Shown here: piece after piece, positions 46,921-56,315 of the stretch | Numbering within the stretch: the first letter of the stretch is position 1 | How the letters are laid out: each line of letters starts with the position of its first letter | Source: Turicibacter sanguinis | GTDB taxonomy: Bacteria > Bacillota_I > Bacilli_A > MOL361 > Turicibacteraceae | DNA length: 64,000 bases | Assembly (NCBI RefSeq): GCF_013046825.1 | Contig: NZ_CP053187.1 | Location: 618,501 to 682,500 of the forward strand | Reading direction: 5' to 3' | Notes under the pieces: model-generated | The model's input: only the letters and a program-made list of their open reading frames with translations | What the model was told of the DNA's origin: nothing | The model's database searches: none | Translations under genes and position numbers: made by a program

Positions 46921-47697
46921 CTATTCCTTTTTTCCTAACATAAATAAATCTAAAATTTCTTGGCTATAATTTAAACTTGTTTCATTCTCATAAACAAACA
47001 ACGGTTGATCAATACGTAGATTTCCAGGATTACCACCCTTGATTCCTTCAATTAATAACACATTTGCCTCACGATTAATACGTGGATAAACTAATCGCAT
47101 ACGCTTAGGCTCAATCTTATACTTTCTAAACGTTTCAATAATATCGACTAAACGATCTGGGCGATGAACCATTGCAAAACGTCCACCATGCTTTAATAAT
47201 AATGAAGCTTCCTTCACCACATCATCAAGTGTCGCTAAAACCTCATGACGTGCAATGGTTAAATAATCATTCTTATTCAAATTACTATCTGGATTTACCT
47301 TAAAATAAGGAGGATTACAAGTGACCACATCATGAGCATACTTTCCAAGCTGCTCATGAATTCCTTTTAAATCACCCTTCACAATCGTAATACGATTCTC
47401 AAGACCATTCACCGCCACATTACGCGTCGCCAAATCATAAGACATATCCTGAATCTCAACACCTGTAATATGTGCCTTAGAACGAAGCGATAAAAATAAC
47501 GGAACCGGCGCATTACCCGTACATAAATCCACAATCGACTTTACACCCTTATTAATCGTCGGATAATCACCAAGCAACGTTGAATCAAGTGAAAAATTAA
47601 ACATCTCTGGATTTTGAATAATCTTCAATCCATCATAACCTAATAAATCATTTAAAACCTCGTTCTCCTTTAAAAATTTCTGCATGAAATTCACCAC
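46921..47697 (-). CDS. trmN6: tRNA1(Val) adenine-N6 methyltransferase (TrmN6/YabB-like)
   Basis: A 258-residue SAM-dependent methyltransferase. VDLCTGNAPVPLFLS is the SAM loop and CNPPYFK the NPPY catalytic motif for N6-adenine methylation. The family methylates A37 of tRNA. It is the yabB position relative to ricT and holB. The GIY-YIG gene (yazA) usually next to it is missing. Confidence 0.88.
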   Translation of the reverse strand: MVNFMQKFLKENEVLNDLLGYDGLKIIQNPEMFNFSLDSTLLGDYPTINKGVKSIVDLCTGNAPVPLFLSLRSKAHITGVEIQDMSYDLATRNVAVNGLENRITIVKGDLKGIHEQLGKYAHDVVTCNPPYFKVNPDSNLNKNDYLTIARHEVLATLDDVVKEASLLLKHGGRFAMVHRPDRLVDIIETFRKYKIEPKRMRLVYPRINREANVLLIEGIKGGNPGNLRIDQPLFVYENETSLNYSQEILDLFMLGKKE

Positions 47698-47956
47698 CTA
47701 CAAACTTAAACTCGCTAAATGCCACCTAACATGAACACCAAGCGAGTCCTAAAAATTACACCATAAGATTATAAAAAAACAATATTCAAACATTATCCAC
47801 AATTTATAAAAATTAACGCCAAACTAAAAATCTCTATTTACCTCATCAGGAAACAATCTACCAATTGAGAATTAGATGATCTTCACCAATCTCTAGGGAA
47901 CTTTTACGCTTACTAGCCGAATATAACGAAGCTTAGTAAAAAGTTATCCTTTAGAG

Positions 47957-47995
47957 TTACGCGAGATTAACCGTCCGGTTCAGCTTTTTAGTCCA
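47957..47995. repeat. Intergenic direct repeat, copy 1
   Basis: A 33-base core beginning TTACGCGAGATTAACC and ending TTCAGCTTTTT is identical to 48080-48112. It contains the short palindrome AACCG-TC-CGGTT. Similarity continues for about 30 more bases after the core (AGTCCAATCTAG against AGTCCAGTCGAG). Confidence 0.75.
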
Positions 47996-48079
47996 ATCTA
48001 GCTTTACCGAACAATCTCACTATAAAGTTCCCCTCACTCTTCATCATCAAAAAGCGATGATTCGGGTGATGGTTCACTT

Positions 48080-48122
48080 TTACGCGAGATTAACCGTCCG
48101 GTTCAGCTTTTTCTTTAGTCCA
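48080..48122. repeat. Intergenic direct repeat, copy 2
   Basis: Identical core to copy 1, 123 bases away, with four extra bases (TTCT) before AGTCCA. On the minus strand it reads as a CGG hairpin preceded by an A-rich run, the reverse of a terminator layout. Confidence 0.75.
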
Positions 48123-48239
48123 GTCGAGTTTCGTCAAGCAATGACCTTCAAAAATCGGACACACCGACCATTTCTCTTTGAGAAACTAAGTCGCTGGTAC
48201 TTGCATTTTTGAGGATCATTAACCGCTTGACTCAACATC

Positions 48240-49100
48240 CTAGTCCATCAGTTCTTTTAGTTCTGGGTCGAATGGGATTTCTTCTTTTTTGACTTTTCGA
48301 TCTAGAATTTTGATGATTTCAGATGCTTCGTGTTTACGTGTTGTATCTTTGTAATCAACGAGTAATGTTTCTGAAATCATGTTGATTGAACGAACGCGTC
48401 CTTCTCCGAATTCGGTTAACACACGATTTCCAACGTCAGGTAATCGTTGCATTAATTCAACATATGTTTCATTTTCATATTTTAAACAGCATAATAATTT
48501 ACCACAAATCCCTGAAATCTTAGATGGATTTAATGATAACTGCTGATTCTTTGCCATCTTGATCGTTACCGTTGCAAACTCCCCAAGGAATGAGGTACAA
48601 CATAACACACGCCCACAAGGTCCAAGACCACCAATCATCTTGGCAGCATCACGAACCCCAATTTGGCGTAACTCAATGCGTAAACGGAACGTATAAGCTA
48701 AATCCTTAACTAACTGTCTAAAGTCAACTCGTCCCTCAGCTGTAAAATAGAAAATTAACTTCGTACGATCAAACGTATACTCACAACCTAAAAGTTGCAT
48801 ATCTAATTTATTCTTAATAATTAACTGCTCACAACTAGCTAAAGCCTCAACTTCATCAGCCTTATTTTTACGATGCTTTTCAATATCCTCGTCCGTTGCA
48901 ATTCGCATAACAGGTTTTAACGGTAAAAAAACATCCTCTTCATTCACAAACTTAGGACCGATCACAACCGTACCAAACTCCATTCCACGAATCGTCTCAA
49001 CTAAAACATAATCACCTTTCTTTAACTCAAAACCGTTTGGATCAAAGAAATATTTTTTTCCAACTTGCTTAAACTGTACCCCTACTACTTCATATTGCAT
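48240..49100 (-). CDS. ricT: RicT (YaaT), PSP1-domain protein
   Basis: A 286-residue PSP1 C-terminal domain protein. Conserved cysteines in GLGPCGRVLCCTSFLG and ISGICGKLLCCLKYE match the Fe-S cysteine clusters of RicT, part of the RicAFT complex that controls RNA processing and development in Bacillus. The ricA and ricF genes are not in the window. I start it at ATG 49100 behind GGGAGG; the TTG before it lies too close. It overlaps the end of holB by 11 bases, so it is translationally coupled. Confidence 0.92.
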   Translation of the reverse strand: MQYEVVGVQFKQVGKKYFFDPNGFELKKGDYVLVETIRGMEFGTVVIGPKFVNEEDVFLPLKPVMRIATDEDIEKHRKNKADEVEALASCEQLIIKNKLDMQLLGCEYTFDRTKLIFYFTAEGRVDFRQLVKDLAYTFRLRIELRQIGVRDAAKMIGGLGPCGRVLCCTSFLGEFATVTIKMAKNQQLSLNPSKISGICGKLLCCLKYENETYVELMQRLPDVGNRVLTEFGEGRVRSINMISETLLVDYKDTTRKHEASEIIKILDRKVKKEEIPFDPELKELMD

Positions 49101-50088
49101 CAATAAATCCTCCCTTCATTTCTAAAAATAGTTGATCAAAACAAAGCAACACATTTGCGTTAGCCATCAAATGCTTTTCTGCATCCATCAAGGCTCGTAG
49201 CTTCTTCAAACAAATTGCAAGCGAATTAGCTTCTTCACTACTCGAAAGTGGCGCCGTATACATACGATAACGCAAATCCTTTGTCTTACCCACCTTTAAT
49301 TTCAAGACATCCTCATAATAAATCATATAAAGCTTCAAAAATAAAAACTGAGCATCCTTCTCTTTAACTAAATCTTGATGCCTAGCTAGCACAATTGAGG
49401 GATCAAAATTCGTCTTTACGAAACAATCCTCAATTTTCAAAACAAGCTCAATCAACGAATTAAAATGCGCTGACTCTGCTAACTCGATACCTTCATCTAT
49501 ATTTTGAGTCAAAGCCGAAATAATCGGAGCATGTTGCGACACTCCCGCTTCAACATATTGCTGTATTAAAGATTCATTCGATAAAGACTTAAATGAAAGA
49601 ATGACAGACCGTGAACGAATCGTCGGAAGCAACTTCTGCTTGTTCTGCGTCAACATAATCGCATAAGTATTCGCCTTCGGCTCCTCTAAAAACTTAAGCA
49701 AACTATTTGCCGCACTCACAGACATCTTATCAGCATCCTCAATAATATAAACCTTTGCACAATCCTCCGCTGCCATCTTTGAAAACTCCGACTGAAGCTC
49801 TTGAATCTGCTCTTTCTTAATACTATTTCCATCCGGTCGAATCATATAAACATTCACATGCCCATCAGACTCAATCATCTGACAATGACGGCACGTACCA
49901 CAAATCCTATCATCCGACTCGCATAATAACATTTTAGCAAAATTCTTCGCAACAAACAACTTTCCAACACCTTTAGGTCCCTCTAAAATGTACGCATGCA
50001 CCAGTCTATTTTTTTGATAACTATTGATTAAAAAGCGCACCACCTCTTGCTGGCGATCCTTAATTGTCTCCCAACCTTTCACATCCAT
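49090..50088 (-). CDS. holB: DNA polymerase III delta' subunit
   Basis: A 332-residue clamp-loader subunit. The P-loop-like GPKGVGKLFVAKNFAK is present near residue 38 with Leu for Ser/Thr, as in non-hydrolysing delta'. The zinc site is CESDDRICGTCRHC near 60, and the SRC-type motif appears as IRSRS near 158. The start is uncertain between ATG 50088 and GTG 50082; AAAGGTGG has better spacing to the second. It lies between tmk and ricT as in Bacillus. Confidence 0.92.
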   Translation of the reverse strand: MDVKGWETIKDRQQEVVRFLINSYQKNRLVHAYILEGPKGVGKLFVAKNFAKMLLCESDDRICGTCRHCQMIESDGHVNVYMIRPDGNSIKKEQIQELQSEFSKMAAEDCAKVYIIEDADKMSVSAANSLLKFLEEPKANTYAIMLTQNKQKLLPTIRSRSVILSFKSLSNESLIQQYVEAGVSQHAPIISALTQNIDEGIELAESAHFNSLIELVLKIEDCFVKTNFDPSIVLARHQDLVKEKDAQFLFLKLYMIYYEDVLKLKVGKTKDLRYRMYTAPLSSSEEANSLAICLKKLRALMDAEKHLMANANVLLCFDQLFLEMKGGFIDAI

Positions 50089-50111
50089 CACCACCTTTCA
50101 TCAATCCTTTA

Positions 50112-50741
50112 TTATTTACCTAACTTCTCTAAAATTAACTGACAAATTTCATTTGTCACCGCTTCGATTGATTGCGTTGCATCAACCGTTACAATACGTT
50201 CACTAAACAAATTAGCTTGAATTTTATACCCTTCATACACTAACTGATGAAACTCAAGCCCTTCTAAATCCAAACGATTAACCTCACGACCACTATTAGC
50301 AGCAATACGCGCTAGTCCATCCTCTGGCTTAATATCAAAAAAAATCGTCATATCGGGCATAAACCCTTCAATCGCAAACTGATTAATCTCGCGTACTTCA
50401 TCCATCCCAATTCCACGAGCATAACCTTGATATACAATCGAACTATCTACAAAGCGATCACATAACACAATCTTCCCTGCATCCATAGCCGGTTTAACCT
50501 TTTCAACTAAATGTTGACGACGCGCAGCAGCGTAAAGTAAAGCCTCAGTACGACTATCCATCTCTGTATTCTCACGATCTAAAATAACCTCACGAATTTG
50601 TTCCGCAATTTTAATCCCACCAGGTTCACGTGTATACAGAGTCTCAATCCCAAGCTCTGATAACTTTTGGATTAATTCATTTGCAATAGTTGTCTTTCCG
50701 GCCCCTTCTCCGCCTTCTAATGTAATAAAGAATCCGCTCAT
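50112..50741 (-). CDS. tmk: Thymidylate kinase
   Basis: A 209-residue dTMP kinase. P-loop GGEGAGKT at 10-17, the DRF motif ([13 protein letters not shown] near 91) and a lid region are present. The preferred start is ATG 50741, third of three consecutive ATGs, 8 bases after AAAGGAG. It is the first gene of the tmk-holB-ricT unit. Confidence 0.96.
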   Translation of the reverse strand: MSGFFITLEGGEGAGKTTIANELIQKLSELGIETLYTREPGGIKIAEQIREVILDRENTEMDSRTEALLYAAARRQHLVEKVKPAMDAGKIVLCDRFVDSSIVYQGYARGIGMDEVREINQFAIEGFMPDMTIFFDIKPEDGLARIAANSGREVNRLDLEGLEFHQLVYEGYKIQANLFSERIVTVDATQSIEAVTNEICQLILEKLGK

Positions 50742-50867
50742 CATCATAACTCCTTTAGCTAAATAAATTTCAAATCCCATTATCTCATAAATAAAAACTT
50801 TTTGATAGATGGAATTATTCCCCGTTTAACGTAAAAAATAAAAACATCAGACACCAAAGGAGTTATC

Positions 50868-51902
50868 ATGATGAAAAAAAACATACTACTATTTCTCACC
50901 TGTTTCCTACTTGTTTCCTGTGGCAATCAAAAACCAAGTACAGAAAACCACACCCAAAAACAACTCAACATCCTAACAACCGTCTACCCACTTACCTACT
51001 TCACCGAAAAAATAGGCGGACAATACGTAAACGTCAACTCAATCTTAACCCCTGAAAGTGATATCCACAACTACCAGCTAAACGACAACGTTACCAACCA
51101 AATCCTATCCTCACAACTATTCCTCTATATCGATGACACACTTGAACCATATATCGGGGACATTTCATTACAATTCCAAGAAAAGAACTTAAATTACATT
51201 GAAATCATCAGCCTCATAAAACAACAAACAGCTCCTGAAATTGGGGAAGCCCAAACCCTCATCAGTGGCACTCTCTCAACAACAGAATCACCCGCTCGAA
51301 AAGATGACAATCTAAACACCATTATTTCAGACTATCACCTTCCAGACAGTCGTAGCCAAACCAATGACATCACCATCATGTACGAAAGTCCTTATAATCA
51401 TCTATGGCTACATCCTAGCTACGCCATCATGATGTGTGAAATCATCCGTGACGAACTTATCAAACTACTTCCAGAGTACAAACCAACCTTTGACAAGAAC
51501 TTCGAAGAACTAAAAGAAAAACTTCTCGACCTCAACAACGCCTTTCTATCCCTGAGCACTGCTCCGAATCATTACTTCCTCGTTACACATGCTGCCTACT
51601 CAACATGGGCTGGATATGGACTCATTCAAATTCCAATCACCGATATGTATGAAAGCCCACTCCCACAACAAGAATTAGAAACTGTACAACGACTCGTATC
51701 AGACCTAAACCTCTCCTACCTATACTTTGAAGAAAACATAACAAACTATAAAGCCAAACAACTCCAAAGCGAACTCCACCTAAAAACTGCTACGCTCTAC
51801 AATCTTGCAACACTCACCTACGACCAAATAAACAACGGAGACGACTACTTCTCTCTCATGTACCAAAACATCAAAAATCTAGAACTCGAACTCTACGAAT
51901 AA
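50868..51902 (+). CDS. Metal-binding ABC transporter lipoprotein (ZnuA/AdcA-like), orphan
   Basis: A 344-residue solute-binding protein of the zinc/manganese class. Signal peptide with lipobox LVSC (Cys about 18), then LTTVYPLTYFTEKIGG, SDIHNYQLND with the first metal-binding His, NHLWLHPSYA in place of the usual HxWLDP, and VTHAAYSTWAGYGL with the third. The His-rich loop is absent. No permease or ATPase gene is adjacent, so it must share one encoded elsewhere. Its codons are rich in C and poor in G compared with the neighbours, consistent with a lagging-strand position under strong skew. Ribosome binding site AAAGGAGTT. Confidence 0.85.
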   Translation: MMKKNILLFLTCFLLVSCGNQKPSTENHTQKQLNILTTVYPLTYFTEKIGGQYVNVNSILTPESDIHNYQLNDNVTNQILSSQLFLYIDDTLEPYIGDISLQFQEKNLNYIEIISLIKQQTAPEIGEAQTLISGTLSTTESPARKDDNLNTIISDYHLPDSRSQTNDITIMYESPYNHLWLHPSYAIMMCEIIRDELIKLLPEYKPTFDKNFEELKEKLLDLNNAFLSLSTAPNHYFLVTHAAYSTWAGYGLIQIPITDMYESPLPQQELETVQRLVSDLNLSYLYFEENITNYKAKQLQSELHLKTATLYNLATLTYDQINNGDDYFSLMYQNIKNLELELYE

Positions 51903-51903
51903 A

Positions 51904-51936
51904 AAAAGAAGTAGGACCCAACATCCTACTTCTTTT
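51904..51936. terminator. Bidirectional terminator
   Basis: AAAAGAAGTAGGA and TCCTACTTCTTTT form a perfect 13-bp stem with loop of 7, between the convergent lipoprotein gene and the 51951 gene. Confidence 0.9.
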
Positions 51937-51950
51937 CTAATATCTAAAAA

Positions 51951-52286
51951 TTATCCATTGATTTTAACATCAGTAATTTGATTAAATACAACACGCTTTA
52001 AAGTTGAATCCGTGATAACTAATAATTGCTCATAATGCTCATCATAATGAGAAATCGTTCCTGATACAACAAAGCTATCACCATTTTCATCCGTTACCGT
52101 TAATTCAACTGGTAACTTCTCATCAAACGCACGTCTTAATCCTTTATATCCTAATGTTTCTTTAGTTGCAATAACCTGTGTATATTTTGAAAGGTCATCA
52201 AGATTTAAAGCGTCATTAGGTTGAATCATGCTTTGCGTCGACTGCTCCTGTCGACTAAATAATTTATTTATGAATTTTAGTGCCAT
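51951..52286 (-). CDS. Small protein of unknown function, SH3-like C-terminus
   Basis: A 111-residue cytoplasmic protein. The first 35 residues are polar; the rest has a beta pattern (PVELTVTDENGD, FVVSGTISHYDE, QLLVITDS, KRVVFNQITDVKI) like the small barrel of YolD-like proteins, but the match is weak. A ribosome binding site GGAGG precedes the ATG. It stands alone downstream of truA, with a 159-base gap. Confidence 0.55.
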   Translation of the reverse strand: MALKFINKLFSRQEQSTQSMIQPNDALNLDDLSKYTQVIATKETLGYKGLRRAFDEKLPVELTVTDENGDSFVVSGTISHYDEHYEQLLVITDSTLKRVVFNQITDVKING

Positions 52287-52445
52287 ATTTGCCTCCTGTA
52301 TAATTCAACAAATAACTCGTTGCTTCCCTTATATCACCCTATCTATTTAAATTATAACATAAACTGTTTGATAAACAAACATTCTCATTATAATTAACCT
52401 TTCATTTTTTTCCTCACCTAGGTTATGAACACCTTATTTTTACAA

Positions 52446-53222
52446 TTATTTTTCATTATCTACATAATCCGTCAAAGGTTTCAACATCTCTTCTGGATAA
52501 TCAACTCGTTGCAGATACAACCCTTGCGGCTTAGCAGTATAACCTGCCAATTTTCGATTTTTGGCCTCGATAATTGTCTTAATATCTTCGGGTTTTTTCT
52601 TACCTTCTCCGATTTGAATCAACGTACCGACCATAATACGAATCATATAACGTAAAAATCCATTCCCAACGAAAATAAACGTTAACTCGCCATCCTCATC
52701 AATGAGATCTGCCTGGTAAATCGTTCTCACCTTATCAATATCATCTAAATTACCACAGAATGACGTAAAATTATGAGTCCCAAGCAAATACGTCATTGCC
52801 TCTCTCATCTTTTCCACATCAAGTGAAAAGCGGTGATAATAAACATAATTACGCTTCATTGGATTATACTCATTTAAAGACAATCGATAACGATACTCCT
52901 TAACCTTTCCATGATAACGAGAATGAAACTCAGGATGAACCTCCTGACTATCAATAATATAAATATCTTCAGGTAAGATCGAATTCAATGCCCGAACATA
53001 TCGACTACCATCCATATTCACCACACTATCAAAATGGAAAACTTGACCGTATGCATGCACACCCGTATCCGTGCGTCCCGAACTATGAATCGTAACCGGT
53101 TGCTTACTAATCTTCTCTAAAGCTGCCTCAATTTCACCCTGTACCGTTCTTTGACCCGGTTGACGTTGATACCCATTAAACAAAGTACCATCATAAGCAA
53201 CCGTACATTTAATTCTTTTCAT
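52446..53222 (-). CDS. truA: tRNA pseudouridine(38-40) synthase TruA
   Basis: A 258-residue enzyme that modifies the anticodon arm. The catalytic Asp 52 is in SSGRTDTGVHAYGQV, and FHSRYHGKVKEYRYRL and GNGFLRYMIRIMVG are family motifs. It is the last gene of the ecfA1-ecfA2-ecfT-truA run, a standard order in Bacillota. Confidence 0.96.
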   Translation of the reverse strand: MKRIKCTVAYDGTLFNGYQRQPGQRTVQGEIEAALEKISKQPVTIHSSGRTDTGVHAYGQVFHFDSVVNMDGSRYVRALNSILPEDIYIIDSQEVHPEFHSRYHGKVKEYRYRLSLNEYNPMKRNYVYYHRFSLDVEKMREAMTYLLGTHNFTSFCGNLDDIDKVRTIYQADLIDEDGELTFIFVGNGFLRYMIRIMVGTLIQIGEGKKKPEDIKTIIEAKNRKLAGYTAKPQGLYLQRVDYPEEMLKPLTDYVDNEK

Positions 53223-53234
53223 AATGACCCACCT

Positions 53235-54023
53235 TTAGAACACAATTGCACCAACAAAAATAACTAAACAAACAACAATTAATCCCGTATCTGCCACATG
53301 CCAGCACAAACGATTAATACTCGTCTTAGGACGTCCTGGAACATAACCACGAACCTCCATCGCATTCGCCAACTCATCCGCGCGTTTAAACGACAAAATA
53401 AACAATGGCACCAATAAAGAAATCAACTGCATGACCTTATCCTTGAACTTACCTTCCTTAATATCTACACCACGAGAAGCCTGCGCCTTTAAAATCTTCT
53501 GCGTCTCCTCGAATAATGTTGGAATAAATCGAAGCGCAATCGAAATCATCAACGCCAACTCCGATACCGGCAACCCCACCTTCTTAAATGGCTTGAATAA
53601 AGACTCAAGCGCCAACGTCAAATCAGATGGTTTAGTCGTAAGTGTCAACAAAGTAGAAATAAGCACAACAATAATAAGTCGGATACTCATAAAGAAACCA
53701 AGATTAAGCCCTTCATCATAAATGCCGATAGGCCCCAGACTAAAAAGTAAATTTCCTTGCTTATTAAATAGAACCTGTAAGAAAAACGTCAAAATCACAA
53801 AGAACCAAATTGGCTTCAGACTTCTAAAAAAATAATCCAAAGGGATCTTCGTCAACTTCATCGCAATTAACTCAACCACAACTAAAAGTCCAATAAAAAA
53901 CCATTGCTCAATTAAAAAACTTGAAATCACAAATAAAGATGTTGCAATAATCTTTGAACGAGGATCCAGTCGGTGCCAAAATGACTGACCCGGTAAATAC
54001 TGTCCGATAATAATTCCGTTCAC
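53235..54023 (-). CDS. ecfT: ECF transporter transmembrane protein EcfT
   Basis: A 262-residue membrane scaffold of the energy-coupling-factor vitamin transporters, with about six hydrophobic segments. Two conserved coupling helices are visible: ASRGVDIKEG near 180 and ADELANAMEVRGYVPG near 215, each with the A-R-G motif. It joins EcfA1/A2 to interchangeable substrate-binding S proteins, none of which is in the window. Confidence 0.94.
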   Translation of the reverse strand: MNGIIIGQYLPGQSFWHRLDPRSKIIATSLFVISSFLIEQWFFIGLLVVVELIAMKLTKIPLDYFFRSLKPIWFFVILTFFLQVLFNKQGNLLFSLGPIGIYDEGLNLGFFMSIRLIIVVLISTLLTLTTKPSDLTLALESLFKPFKKVGLPVSELALMISIALRFIPTLFEETQKILKAQASRGVDIKEGKFKDKVMQLISLLVPLFILSFKRADELANAMEVRGYVPGRPKTSINRLCWHVADTGLIVVCLVIFVGAIVF

Positions 54024-54026
54024 AAA

Positions 54027-54887
54027 CTAGCCCCTCTCTACTAAATCTTCAATTTTTAAAACAAACTCCTCTGTTGTTAGAGGTAAATCCTCAACAGATA
54101 ATCCGAGCTTTGAAGCAAAATTATAATAATTCTGCGCCACTAACGGTAAAGTAATCCCGCACTCTCCAAGTAACTCAACCTCTTTAAACACCTCTTTTGG
54201 TGACCCTTGTAACTTCATCTCACCACGATGCATCACAATAACATGCTCTGCATACTCACATACCAGATTCATATCATGAGTAACTAACACAATAGTCTTA
54301 CCATACTTCTGATGCAAATCATTAAAAATCTGCATCATCTCATGTTGTCCTTGAGGGTCAAGTCCAGCAGTGGGCTCATCAAGGACCAAAATATCAGGAT
54401 TCATCGCTAAAATTCCAGCTATCGCAACACGGCGCATCTGTCCTCCACTCAAATGAAAAGGAGACTGCTCCAAAATACTATCGTCCAACCCAACAATCTT
54501 AGCAACCTCTTTCGCCCTTTGACGAGCTTCCTCTTCAGAAACTCCATAGTTCATTGGACCGAACATAATATCTTTTTCAACAGTTTCTTCAAATAACTGA
54601 TACTCAGGAAACTGAAATACTAAGCCAACATGCTGACGAATCGCTTTTAAATTTTTGTTTTTCTCATCCGATTTAATCGTTTGTTTTCCGACAGTAATCA
54701 CACCACTTGATGGTTTTAACAAACCATTCATATGTTGGATAAGCGTTGATTTTCCAGAACCAGTATGTCCAATGATTGAGACAAACTTATTATCTTGAAT
54801 ATCAATATTAATATCATAAATTGCTCGCTGTTCCATTGGCGTATTTAAATTATAAACATGACTTACTTTTTCAAACTTAATGCCCAT
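54027..54887 (-). CDS. ecfA2: ECF transporter ATP-binding protein EcfA2
   Basis: A 286-residue ATPase with Walker A GHTGSGKST near 40, signature LSGGQMRRVAIAGIL near 143, Walker B ILVLDEPTAGLDP near 165. The MRR signature variant and the C-terminal extension are typical of EcfA2. It overlaps the end of ecfA1 by 25 bases and abuts ecfT (3 bases). Confidence 0.94.
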   Translation of the reverse strand: MGIKFEKVSHVYNLNTPMEQRAIYDINIDIQDNKFVSIIGHTGSGKSTLIQHMNGLLKPSSGVITVGKQTIKSDEKNKNLKAIRQHVGLVFQFPEYQLFEETVEKDIMFGPMNYGVSEEEARQRAKEVAKIVGLDDSILEQSPFHLSGGQMRRVAIAGILAMNPDILVLDEPTAGLDPQGQHEMMQIFNDLHQKYGKTIVLVTHDMNLVCEYAEHVIVMHRGEMKLQGSPKEVFKEVELLGECGITLPLVAQNYYNFASKLGLSVEDLPLTTEEFVLKIEDLVERG

Positions 54888-55696
54888 AACTTATTCATCA
54901 ACTCCTCATCGCTCGTACAAATATCCTCAATAATACCTTTATCTTTCAAATCATAAGAAGCTTTAACAGCAAAAGGAACATCTAATTGTACAGATTCTAA
55001 TAACTCTTTCTTTGCAAACACTTCTTTTGGTCTTCCCTCTAAAATAATTTCTCCATCATTCATCACAACAATACGGTCACTAAACACAGCTTCATCTAAA
55101 TGATGCGTAATCATAATGATCGTCTTATTATGATCTTCAGCCAATTCACGAACTAAACTCATCATATTTTGACGACCTTGTGGATCAAGCATTGCAGTTG
55201 CTTCGTCTAAAATAATAACATTAGCTCCAAGAGCTAAAACACCCGCAATTGCAACACGTTGTTTTTCTCCTCCACTTAAGCGATGCGGTTCACGGTCTAA
55301 AAAGTTTTTCATTCCAACTTTTTCAGCATATTCATTCACAAGGCGATGCATTTCATCATATTCAACACATTTATTCTCTAATCCAAATGCAATATCATCA
55401 CGTACAGTACTTCCTACGAATTGATTGTCTGGATTTTGAAAAACAATCCCTATTTTTTGACGAATATCATAAACTGATTCTTCATCTAACAATTGATTAT
55501 CCACATAGATTTCACCCTCATTAGCTTTAACTAACCCAACGAGTAATTTCGATAAAGTCGACTTTCCAGAACCATTATGACCAAGAATTGTTACAAATTC
55601 ACCTTTATTAATTAATAAATTATAATTTTTTAATACAGTTTGATTCTCTTCATAACCAAATGTTACATTACTTAATTTAATCATTGCATTTTCCAA
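54863..55696 (-). CDS. ecfA1: ECF transporter ATP-binding protein EcfA1
   Basis: A 277-residue ATPase with Walker A GHNGSGKST near 40, signature LSGGEKQRVAIAGVL near 140 and Walker B VIILDEATAMLDP near 163. The start is either TTG 55696 or the ATG at 55684; neither has a strong ribosome binding site (GGTGG upstream favours the TTG). In most relatives it follows rplQ; here a NusG-II protein precedes it. Confidence 0.93.
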   Translation of the reverse strand: MENAMIKLSNVTFGYEENQTVLKNYNLLINKGEFVTILGHNGSGKSTLSKLLVGLVKANEGEIYVDNQLLDEESVYDIRQKIGIVFQNPDNQFVGSTVRDDIAFGLENKCVEYDEMHRLVNEYAEKVGMKNFLDREPHRLSGGEKQRVAIAGVLALGANVIILDEATAMLDPQGRQNMMSLVRELAEDHNKTIIMITHHLDEAVFSDRIVVMNDGEIILEGRPKEVFAKKELLESVQLDVPFAVKASYDLKDKGIIEDICTSDEELMNKLWALSLKK

Positions 55697-55715
55697 AATA
55701 TCTCGCCACCTTATC

Positions 55716-56081
55716 CTAGATTGCTACTCCGTCAATTCCACTATCTACATTTCCTACTATTTCAATAACTAGATAATGTGGTGCACAAATAATACTTTGT
55801 CCTGTTTTACTTAAAGTTCCAAATAAAATACATTCATGATCTGGACAATCAGCTTCTTCAATATGAACACCTTTAGCATTAACAATTATCTTATTATAAC
55901 CTAGCTCTGTTTCAATTTCATAAATATGTTCCTTACCATCAATAGGAACTCGTGCATATTCTGATCCTTTTAAAGAAATAACCACTTCTTGATCTACCTG
56001 GGGCTGTAAACTAAACATAGCGAATAGTCCACCACTAATAATTAAAACAGCAATTATAATATATACATCTAACCTTTTCAT
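55716..56081 (-). CDS. NusG-domain-II family membrane-anchored protein
   Basis: A 121-residue protein with an N-terminal membrane helix (about 6-26) and an outer beta domain carrying EADCPDHECILFG and SIICAPHYLVIEIVG, the cysteine motif of the NusG-domain-II family. These proteins often accompany FMN-binding, ApbE or ECF-related genes; the role is unknown. ATG 56081 has GGAGGG upstream. It lies 19 bases before ecfA1 and is probably co-transcribed. Confidence 0.8.
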   Translation of the reverse strand: MKRLDVYIIIAVLIISGGLFAMFSLQPQVDQEVVISLKGSEYARVPIDGKEHIYEIETELGYNKIIVNAKGVHIEEADCPDHECILFGTLSKTGQSIICAPHYLVIEIVGNVDSGIDGVAI

Positions 56082-56315
56082 CCACTTACCCTCCAAGTCA
56101 TTAATATCTGTAAAAAAATACTTATTCACATAACATTATAACAATTTTATTATTTACTTGTCATTCTAAAGAAGAGGAAAATATGTGTATTACTCTTTCA
56201 AAATAACCAGTTATAAATATATTGATATATAACAAATGTATAACTAAAAGGAATAATTTGTAAATGTTGTTTTTTTTTGATAAACTAGAACAATCACATA
56301 TAAGGGAGTGAAAAA

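Larger units (their letters stand above)
47698..48239. other. 540-base gap with repeats after ricT
   Basis: Non-coding. It carries a duplicated block (see the repeat entries), several CCG/CGG-type short palindromes, and a GC content visibly above other gaps. No ricT terminator of the standard kind is seen right after the stop. It lies where yabA sits in Bacillus, but no yabA frame is present. Confidence 0.55.

Noticed and set aside
47698..48239. Remnant of yabA
   Set aside because: No frame or translated segment resembles YabA on either strand.
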